The translations under genes and the position numbers were made by a program. Below the pieces are notes generated by a model. It did not search any database, was not told the origin of the DNA, and saw only the letters and a program-made list of their open reading frames with translations. From Candidatus Stahliibacteriota bacterium CG08_land_8_20_14_0_20_40_26 (GTDB lineage Bacteria > Hydrothermota > UBA3073), in NCBI GenBank assembly GCA_002774315.1, contig PEYP01000141.1, positions 1 to 11,504 on the forward strand: 11,504 bases of DNA, given 5' to 3'. This document shows, in pieces, positions 7,176 through 11,504 of this stretch; positions within the stretch are counted from its first letter, which is position 1, and every line of letters starts with the position of its first letter.

Positions 7176-7225
7176 ATTATAACTTGCCTGACGGCAGTCA
7201 GGTAACACAATTCCGGTTTTGTCAA
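7176..7225 (-). promoter_or_regulatory. Promoter apparently split by a palindromic insert
   Basis: Read on the minus strand, TTGACA (7225-7220) and TATAAT (7181-7176) are perfect boxes but 38 bases apart. The spacer contains the hairpin CCTGAC-GGCA-GTCAGG (7187-7202), from the same palindrome family as its neighbours. Removing about 22 bases (ACCTG...CAAGT) would leave a near-optimal 16-base spacer. The promoter faces the fused MTase/nuclease gene through site D. As it stands it should be weak or inactive. Confidence 0.55.
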
Positions 7226-7410
7226 GTTCAAATCTTGCCTGTCGGCAGACAGGAATCAGAAAGGGGTGCTGTTGCGGAAATAAGCTCGTTATTTGTGCTA
7301 CGAAAACGATTTTTTAAAAAACGTTACTTGCCTCCCGGCAGGTAGGGGACATTTTTTCTTGCCTGCCCACCATCTGTTTGCCAGTCTACCCTGCCTGACG
7401 GTAGGCAGGC
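7187..7410. repeat. Cluster of CCTGNC-palindromes in a non-coding stretch
   Basis: Between site D and the RRM gene I see no gene. The stretch holds several related hairpins: CCTGAC/GTCAGG at 7187-7202, CCTGTC/GACAGG at 7238-7253, a variant TGCC/GGCA near 7330-7341, and CCTGCC/GGCAGG at 7391-7410. An AAATAA/TTATTT inverted repeat (7278-7294) and a T6A6 tract near 7312-7322 lie between them. All are close in sequence to the 20-bp palindrome of the shared flank units. Confidence 0.75.
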
Positions 7411-7492
7411 GACAGGTAGAGGGGGACAAATCGCCTTTAATATGTGTGTGTTAGGCGGAGTTCTATTATGGACCTGTATGTCTGAGCACCAC

Positions 7493-7891
7493 TCACCTGG
7501 AGCGTTGACCTCCACCTCTCGGTCTTCCGCCACCTTTCCTGTCGCCTCTTCCACCGCCTCCTCTTTTGTCATCTCTTCTTCCACCACCTCCATATCCACC
7601 TCCGTATCCGCCACCACTAAACCCTCTTCCTCCGCCTCGACCGCTTTCAGACCGAGGGCGAGCCTCATTAACATTAAGTGTTCGTCCCTTCAACTCCTTA
7701 CCGTTCATGCCGGTGATTGCGGCCTTAGCTTCGCCTTTGACGGGCATCTCCACAAATCCAAATCCCCTCGATTTACCGGTGAACTTGTCCATTATAATAG
7801 TGGCGGATGCAACTTGCCCGAAGCCTTCAAAAGCCTGCCTCAAATCATCTTCGGTGACATCGTACGACAAATTACCCACGTAGATATTCAT
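7493..7891 (-). CDS. RRM-domain glycine-rich RNA-binding protein
   Basis: A 132-residue protein. Residues 1-77 form one RNA recognition motif: RNP2 is IYVGNL (3-8) and RNP1 is KSRGFGFVEM (40-49), with aromatic residues in place for base stacking. The tail (about 80-132) is Gly/Arg-rich with GGGYGGGY-type repeats. This architecture is that of the small bacterial RRM proteins (cyanobacterial Rbp type) thought to bind RNA, often under cold stress. A strong GAGGAGGT (7903-7896) precedes the ATG by four bases. The Gly/Arg codons make it more GC-rich than its neighbours. It lies between sites D and C, but whether it arrived as a cassette or is an ancestral gene is unclear. Confidence 0.9.
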   Translation of the reverse strand: MNIYVGNLSYDVTEDDLRQAFEGFGQVASATIIMDKFTGKSRGFGFVEMPVKGEAKAAITGMNGKELKGRTLNVNEARPRSESGRGGGRGFSGGGYGGGYGGGGRRDDKRGGGGRGDRKGGGRPRGGGQRSR

Positions 7892-7905
7892 TCTGACCTC
7901 CTCTT

Positions 7906-8068
7906 CTTTTCTTAAGTATTGTCAAAAACCTAACCACAGAGAGCACAGAGATTTTTATTAATTAAAGATTTGCAAAAGAGTCTTATGCCTCCCCTCTGTG
8001 ACCTCTGTGGTTTCTTTCATATCCTTTCATATTATTTTTGACAGTACCTTTTCTTAAGTATTGTCAAA
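7906..8068. repeat. 21-bp direct repeats flanking an inverted-repeat element
   Basis: The 21-base sequence at 7906-7926 (CTTTTCTTAAGTATTGTC followed by AAA) is repeated exactly at 8048-8068. Between them lies the 81-bp element at 7932-8012. The left copy is immediately upstream of the RRM gene's ribosome-binding site, so the duplication has doubled the leader of that gene. Part of the motif, TACCTTTTCTTAA, occurs again near 8560-8572. Confidence 0.85.
7932..8012. mobile_element. MITE-like CCACAGAG inverted-repeat element
   Basis: Nineteen-base terminal inverted repeats (7932-7950 and 7994-8012) match at 17 positions, beginning AACCACAGAG and ending CTCTGTGGTT, with a 43-base AT-rich centre and no coding capacity. 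The same arms occur at 1470-1535 and 1685-1736. A small non-autonomous element or structured interspersed repeat is the best description; no transposase is in the window. Confidence 0.65.
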
Positions 8069-8120
8069 TTTCAACCTGTTTTTTAACTTTTATGTTGAAA
8101 TAACATCATAATTATGCTAA

Positions 8121-8431
8121 ACTTATCCAATTGGCGGGGCTCCCTCCTTCCGATTAAGACCGACCTATCGGGTTTCGGTGAACTCAGCCGAACCGTCTTC
8201 GGTGAACTCAGCCGAACCGTTAGTGGATACCTCTCAGCATCTGGCAAAGCAGTGGAATGACCTCATTGAAATAGCATCGGACTCGGGACAAAATAGTCGA
8301 GCAAGAAAAGCGGCCTGAGATTTTAAAATGTGAAAGAACAGCTCCTTCCGCATCCTTATTCGAAGAATCCTGTGGAGATGCGACTAATAGGAGTACGTCT
8401 GAAACTTGCGAATATCAAAGATTCTTCTTGA
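8121..8431 (+). pseudogene. Possible gene debris
   Basis: Two open + strand stretches look more protein-like than the surrounding sequence. One ends at the TGA at 8316-8318 and reads LVDTSQHLAKQWNDLIEIA towards its end. The other (8330-8431) reads KEQLLPHPYSKN and then RLIGVRLKLANI. The latter faintly recalls the RLIGVRLSNL segment near the C-terminus of Y-family DNA polymerases (DinB). The two are in different frames, with stops between, and neither has a proper start. This is tentative. Confidence 0.25.
8173..8220. repeat. 24-bp tandem duplication
   Basis: Two adjacent copies (8173-8196 and 8197-8220) differ only at the first base. Each contains TTCGG...CCGAA arms able to form a small hairpin. 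It lies inside the first open stretch of the possible debris, where it would add eight residues in frame. Confidence 0.85.
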
Positions 8432-8456
8432 CAAATTGGAAAAGATACCTTATAAT
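8428..8456 (+). promoter_or_regulatory. Orphan consensus promoter
   Basis: TTGACA (8428-8433) and TATAAT (8451-8456) are perfect with a 17-base spacer, as strong on paper as the one at 502-530. It points along + into site C and then towards the 3' end of the convergent metallo-hydrolase genes. No open frame longer than a few codons follows, so it serves either an unrecognised RNA or a gene that is no longer there. Confidence 0.65.
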
Positions 8457-8589
8457 CAAAAACCGTTAGACCAAAAAAGAGATGCAAATATAGATTTTTG
8501 TCGTTTGGGGTACCCGTTTTTTGATTTATCAAGAGTTCTTTCATTTTCGTTTTACATTACCTTTTCTTAAACATTTATGCCGGAATTTC

Positions 8590-8677
8590 GGCTAACGTTT
8601 TGCTGATATGAGAAGTTTGAGCGAAGCGAGGATTTGGGCGAAAGCCGAAGACTGCAGCCTCATATCTGCCGTTAGGC
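8590..8677 (-). other. attC-like recombination site C
   Basis: This is the best-formed site. On the minus strand it reads GCCTAACG (8677-8670), a three-base spacer, GATATGAG-compatible arms (8659-8666 with 8605-8612, eight perfect pairs), then a longer spacer and CGTTAGCC (8597-8590). GCCTAAC fits the R'' consensus RYYYAAC exactly, and GTTAGCC fits GTTRRRY at all but one base. The unequal spacers and the structured loop (GAGCGAAGCGAGG, GGGCGAAAGCC) are in keeping with attC sites. It follows the stop codon of the gene at 8718-9572 by about 40 bases. Confidence 0.7.
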
Positions 8678-8717
8678 GATAGTGCGAACGAAGGTATATC
8701 AAATACATCTTTATTAT

Positions 8718-9572
8718 TTATTCCCCCAATTTTGCCTCTTTAACCTCAATTATTTTTCCCACTCCATATTCTATGAAATCTTCTTTATACTCTTTTCTGA
8801 ATGCTTCTCTAACCAGGTCACCGGTGCAATGAGAAGGAGCAACTTTTTTGACCTTTAATTCTCTAAGCCCTTTAACTACAGCTAAAGGAGGATGATGAAA
8901 ACCTCCTATAGCTAAGTATACTTTTTGCTCAGGGAACATTTCTTTAGTTTTTTTAACGATATTTACAATTCCTGGGTGACCGCAACCCGTCATAACAATT
9001 AACCCTTTTTTTGAATTTATAATTAGAGATTGCTCTTTTGGAGGTCCATAAAGCTCTCCGGTGCTAAAAACAAAATCAGAGATCTTTTGGGGACCAGAAA
9101 TATCTACAAATTCAGCTCCTTGGTCGATTATCATATTTCTAATGGAATTAGGGAAAGAAGATGGAATGAATACCGTAACATTATTGTTTTTTTCCAAAAA
9201 TCCTTTTAACCCTCCAACATGGTCTCCGTGAATATGAGAAATAATTACTTTATTAATTGATTTGGGATCGATATTCATCTTCCCCATATTGAAAAGCAAA
9301 ATCTCTGAATTTTCTCCAGTGTCAAATAATAAAATCTCTTTAGGAGTTTTTACTACCGTGCCAAAGCCCCAGTCAGTTTTCAATTCTGGGTCTACTTGGT
9401 AATTGTCATAAACTGAAATCAAAGCAACTTCTTTTATTTCCTCTATTTCTTGTTTTTCTTGTTGAAAAGATTTTTTTGGCAGAGATTCTGCTGGAATATG
9501 GGTTAAATATAAATAAATTCCTATTCCTAACAAAACTAAAATTATGATAAAGATAGACTTTTTGTAATTCAT
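8718..9572 (-). CDS. Membrane-anchored metallo-beta-lactamase-fold hydrolase (COG1237 type)
   Basis: A 284-residue protein with an N-terminal membrane anchor (about 6-23, after MNYKK), a charged linker (32-48), and a metallo-beta-lactamase domain from about residue 50. Metal ligands visible are the H113-x-H115-x-D117-H118 motif in SHIHGDHVGG, H199 in GCGHP, and H248 in PSHCTG. The opening VYDNYQ...TDWGFG and FDTG are typical of the COG1237 group, which includes a methanogen enzyme of pterin (methanopterin) synthesis. The true substrate here is unknown. Its ATG overlaps the stop of the upstream paralogue by four bases (ATGA), so translation is probably coupled. The anchor suggests the catalytic domain acts at the membrane, outside if the short basic N-terminus stays inside. 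Confidence 0.8.
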   Translation of the reverse strand: MNYKKSIFIIILVLLGIGIYLYLTHIPAESLPKKSFQQEKQEIEEIKEVALISVYDNYQVDPELKTDWGFGTVVKTPKEILLFDTGENSEILLFNMGKMNIDPKSINKVIISHIHGDHVGGLKGFLEKNNNVTVFIPSSFPNSIRNMIIDQGAEFVDISGPQKISDFVFSTGELYGPPKEQSLIINSKKGLIVMTGCGHPGIVNIVKKTKEMFPEQKVYLAIGGFHHPPLAVVKGLRELKVKKVAPSHCTGDLVREAFRKEYKEDFIEYGVGKIIEVKEAKLGE

Positions 9573-10201
9573 ATCTCAATTATTCTCCCTGCTCCTCCCT
9601 CTACATATTTTTGAGGGTATAATTTTTTGAGCTCGGTTTTATACTGAGTGCAGTGAGTAGGACAAATTAATTTTAAATCTCGAAATAATTCAAATTCGCT
9701 GAATCCGTGCATTCCTCCGATAACAGCATAAATTTCCCCAAACTGCTTTGCAGCATCTAAAATATTTCCCATATAAGGATGGGAACATCCCACCATCAAA
9801 ACAATGCCTTTATCAGTTTTAATTCCCATGCTCTGTTCAATTCCTTCTAATTCTCCAGTAGAAAAAACATTTTCGTGAATTTTTTGAGGTTCTTTCAAAA
9901 TAACTTCATTTTTCAATCCCAAAGAAGAGGGAACATAAATTTTACTAATCTTAGGATTTACCTTCAAAAAATCAGATAATCCTCCAACATGATCAAAATG
10001 GGGATGGGAAATAAAAACTTCATCAATCAAGTTCGGGTCAATCTCTAACTTTTCCAGATTGCTAAGCAAAATCTTTCCATTGCTACCAGTGTCAAATAAA
10101 ATTCTGGGAGTGTCCCTTGCCTCAACTAAAGCAGAAAAGCCCCAATTAGATTGAAGATCTTTTCTGAAAGCAGTATTATCGTAGATAATGGTAACTTTCA
10201 T
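9569..10201 (-). CDS. Cytoplasmic metallo-beta-lactamase-fold hydrolase (COG1237 type)
   Basis: A 210-residue soluble paralogue of the downstream protein. It begins directly with the domain (MKVTIIYDNT, SNWGFSALVE, FDTGSNGKILL). Ligands are H66-x-H68-x-D70-H71 in SHPHFDHVGG, H141 in GCSHP, H165 in GGMHG and H183 in PTHCT. An alternative ATG at 10213 would add four residues; it directly abuts AAAGGA, leaving no spacing, so I choose the ATG at 10201, which also matches the family start. The substrate is unknown. With its overlapping partner it forms a two-gene unit between sites B and C. Confidence 0.85.
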   Translation of the reverse strand: MKVTIIYDNTAFRKDLQSNWGFSALVEARDTPRILFDTGSNGKILLSNLEKLEIDPNLIDEVFISHPHFDHVGGLSDFLKVNPKISKIYVPSSLGLKNEVILKEPQKIHENVFSTGELEGIEQSMGIKTDKGIVLMVGCSHPYMGNILDAAKQFGEIYAVIGGMHGFSEFELFRDLKLICPTHCTQYKTELKKLYPQKYVEGGAGRIIEI

Positions 10202-10284
10202 TTTTATAACCATTCCTTTCTAGCCACAAAACTTTAATGAAAGCATTTCTTTCAGACTTTACCTCTAATATTCCTTAAGATTAT

Positions 10285-10315
10285 TTTTATATTTTACGTT
10301 CTAATGTGAGCATTT
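10285..10315 (-). promoter_or_regulatory. Conserved leader after site B
   Basis: On the minus strand AAATGCTCAC is followed, nine bases on, by TAAAATATAAAA. The same two blocks follow site A at 11281-11309 with a seven-base gap. Their AT-rich second block could contain a -10 box, but no convincing -35 is visible. They are the first bases of two different putative cassettes. Confidence 0.5.
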
Positions 10316-10316
10316 T

Positions 10317-10368
10317 GCCTAACGAGATGCGGATAAAAGAAGTCCCGGGTTCCCTTGCTGCTCTTTTA
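10317..10368 (-). other. Reduced attC-like site B inside the end of the ATPase gene
   Basis: On + it begins GCCTAACG (10317-10324), then eight bases, then ATAAAAGAAGTCC, matching site A at 24 of 29 positions. GTTAGGC on the minus strand is a perfect GTTRRRY box. The other arm is reduced to TCTTTTA (10362-10368), pairing with TAAAAGA (10334-10340), and has no AAC box. The last codons and the stop of the ATPase gene lie inside it. Confidence 0.5.
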
Positions 10369-11248
10369 CAATTTGCTCTAACCTTCTAATAGCACCCATT
10401 GTATCCTTGTTTGCTTTTATTGCTTCCAAGGGCTTCCCTTCTAGCCAGGATAATGAAATTGAAGAATCTTCGTAGATGACCCCTATTGCTCTTAATCCCT
10501 TCTCTTTTAATTTTTTGGATACATAATTTTCTATTTTTTCGTCCTTGATTTTATTCAATAGCACAAAAGATTCTTTTATTCTTGCTTCTTTATATATTCT
10601 CTTCGCTTCCTCAATAAGTTCAGAACGTTCCAAGTGTTCAATAGCAGGTAATTCCCCAGCTTTTATTCGAGAAATGAGATTTTTAATATCTTCCGCTATT
10701 TGAATCGAAGCAGTAGTAGGATCTACCACTGTAATTATCCAGTCCATGCTTGTTATGACCCCCCTAGCAGAATCTTCCAAACCTGCTTTAACATCTATCA
10801 AGGTTACAGGTTGATCTCCAATCCCATCGACCCTTAAATCTCTAGTTATCTTAGAAATAGGACCATCGCATCCAGCTCCCGGACCTTTATCTCCTATTTT
10901 CCCTAACTGAAAAAGAGAAAGCCCTTCTTGATCAAAAGAATAGTATTTATTAGGAATCTTGGTTAAATGAATGGTTGCTCCAGGTAAAGGAGTAGGATCA
11001 TCTACTGGACAAGAAACTTTCCCCCCAGAAAATACAGTCCCTCCAAAATAATCTATGAGAGAGACAGGAGGTTTTTTAAATCCTAATGCCTGATGAATGC
11101 CCATATTAGTTGAATCAGCATCCAACACACAAACTTGATATCCGTAATTACTAAGGGCCTTGCCCAATAAAACCGTAATGGTGCTTTTCCCACTCCCGCC
11201 TTTTCCCAAAATTCCTATTCTTTTATTTGAAAATATTTTATTTGTCAC
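10319..11248 (-). CDS. CooC-like MinD/ParA-family ATPase
   Basis: A 309-residue P-loop ATPase. The deviant Walker A is GKGGSGKST (15-23, signature K16), followed by VLDADSTNMG (41-50, switch I) and LIDVKAGLEDSARG (150-163). The last corresponds to the DTEAG...RG segment of CooC proteins, which load nickel into carbon monoxide dehydrogenase. CooC also has a metal-binding CxC; the matching stretch here is GPGAGCDGP (122-130) with only C126 left, so metal binding by that motif is doubtful. The start is GTG, supported by GGGAGGT five bases upstream. The last residues (about NPGLLLSASR) are encoded by attC-like site B and are probably not ancestral. It may serve a metalloenzyme outside the window. 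Confidence 0.8.
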   Translation of the reverse strand: MTNKIFSNKRIGILGKGGSGKSTITVLLGKALSNYGYQVCVLDADSTNMGIHQALGFKKPPVSLIDYFGGTVFSGGKVSCPVDDPTPLPGATIHLTKIPNKYYSFDQEGLSLFQLGKIGDKGPGAGCDGPISKITRDLRVDGIGDQPVTLIDVKAGLEDSARGVITSMDWIITVVDPTTASIQIAEDIKNLISRIKAGELPAIEHLERSELIEEAKRIYKEARIKESFVLLNKIKDEKIENYVSKKLKEKGLRAIGVIYEDSSISLSWLEGKPLEAIKANKDTMGAIRRLEQIVKEQQGNPGLLLSASR

Positions 11249-11280
11249 AATTTACCTCCCTTATCTTATGCCATTTCCAC

Positions 11281-11309
11281 TTTTATATTTTATCCCAAAG
11301 TGAGCATTT
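11281..11309 (-). promoter_or_regulatory. Conserved leader after site A
   Basis: The blocks AAATGCTCAC and TAAAATATAAAA (minus strand) are identical to those following site B, with a gap of seven rather than nine bases. They precede the GTG of the CooC-like gene by about 33 bases and may provide its promoter, though I cannot assign a -35 box. Confidence 0.5.
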
Positions 11310-11310
11310 C

Positions 11311-11388
11311 GCCTAACGGTATCAGCATAAAAGAAGTCCTGAGCGTTAGCGAAGGATTTGGGTAAGCAATAGCGAACCTTTTATGCTG
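11311..11388 (-). other. attC-like recombination site A
   Basis: GCCTAAC (11311-11317) gives a perfect GTTAGGC box on the minus strand. An 11-bp perfect stem, CAGCATAAAAG (11323-11333) with CTTTTATGCTG (11378-11388), encloses a loop with GAGCGTTAGCGAAGGATTTGGG, similar to sites C and D. The opposite end box is degenerate, reading TTATCA as at site D. It precedes the CooC-like gene. Confidence 0.6.
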
Positions 11389-11504
11389 TGATAATAATTA
11401 CCTGTCTGCCGACAGGCAGGAAAGGCGTCAAGATAATTTCTTGCCTGTCTGCCGACAGGTAGACCTGTCTGCCGACAGGCAGGACATGAAATCAATTTGT
11501 GTTG
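11389..11504 (-). repeat. Shared flank unit next to site A, with extra palindromes
   Basis: This repeats the unit at 7119-7171: TGATAATAATTA (11389-11400), the 20-bp palindrome (11401-11420), and at the far end a second full copy (11464-11483) followed by ACATGAAATCAATTTGTGTTG (11484-11504). Between them are 23 unrelated bases and a third, slightly diverged palindrome (11444-11459). The unit runs off the end of the window. Confidence 0.85.

Larger units (their letters stand above)
7892..8589. other. Long region without an intact gene
   Basis: About 700 bases between the RRM gene and site C hold no intact gene. They contain a duplicated 21-base leader motif, an inverted-repeat element, a 24-bp tandem duplication, two short + strand open stretches that may be gene debris, and a perfect promoter pointing away from any gene. 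A 62-residue minus-strand frame at 8356-8544 has no ribosome-binding site and overlaps these, so I do not count it. Confidence 0.65.

Noticed and set aside
7025..7231. 68-residue minus-strand open frame
   Set aside because: It is a translation of attC-like site D, the palindrome and the shared flank, with no ribosome-binding site and no protein-like composition.
7131..7253. Possible CRISPR array from the repeated palindromes
   Set aside because: The repeats differ in sequence, spacing is irregular, there are no uniform spacers and no cas genes; they are dispersed palindromes.
7450..7456. GTTAGGC box after the RRM gene, possible sixth attC-like site
   Set aside because: It lies at the right distance beyond the RRM stop codon, but I find no pairing arm or second box, so it may be chance or a badly decayed half site.
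7442..7915. 157-residue + strand open frame opposite the RRM gene
   Set aside because: Ser/Thr-rich antisense shadow of the Gly/Arg-rich RRM gene, which has clear RNP motifs and a strong ribosome-binding site.
8356..8544. 62-residue minus-strand frame
   Set aside because: It lacks a ribosome-binding site, has no recognisable motif, and lies across the orphan promoter and the possible debris.

Overview
The window looks like chromosomal DNA of an uncultured, probably anaerobic bacterium. It is moderately AT-rich, and its intergenic gaps are full of short palindromic and tandem repeats, as in many candidate-phylum genomes. The core genes (uppP, a NifU/IscU-type scaffold, yebC, ruvC, ruvA, ruvB) are unambiguously bacterial. 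I cannot name the phylum from sequence alone.

Left part (1-5385, all genes on +): the 3' end of uppP, then a 324-base gap with a 128-bp octamer repeat array and a perfect sigma-70-type promoter (502-530) leading to the Fe-S scaffold gene. After it come acylphosphatase, a PspC-domain membrane protein and a compact translation/recombination block: yebC, ruvC, a small zinc-ribbon gene, ruvA and ruvB. The last three are nearly contiguous. Together the Ruv proteins bind, migrate and cleave Holliday junctions.

Right part (5437-11504, clear genes on -): this resembles the distal part of an integron-type gene-cassette array. Five structured elements (5443-5509, 7042-7118, 8590-8677, 10317-10368, 11311-11388) carry attC-like end boxes around imperfect stems. 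They separate minus-strand genes: a fused DNA methyltransferase/putative restriction endonuclease, a CooC-like ATPase, and a pair of overlapping metallo-beta-lactamase-fold genes. An RRM RNA-binding protein gene also lies here. No integrase is visible, so this would be either the tail of an array continuing beyond 11504 or a cluster of attC sites without an integrase. Two of the sites share an upstream unit of about 53 bp that contains a 20-bp palindrome. A related palindrome appears to have split a promoter between its -35 and -10 boxes. The region 7892-8590 holds repeats, possible gene debris and an orphan promoter.

Most notable: the attC-like array itself, the methyltransferase-nuclease fusion carried in it, the palindrome lodged in a promoter spacer, the CooC-like protein whose C-terminus is encoded by a recombination-site-like sequence, and the small zinc-ribbon gene between ruvC and ruvA.
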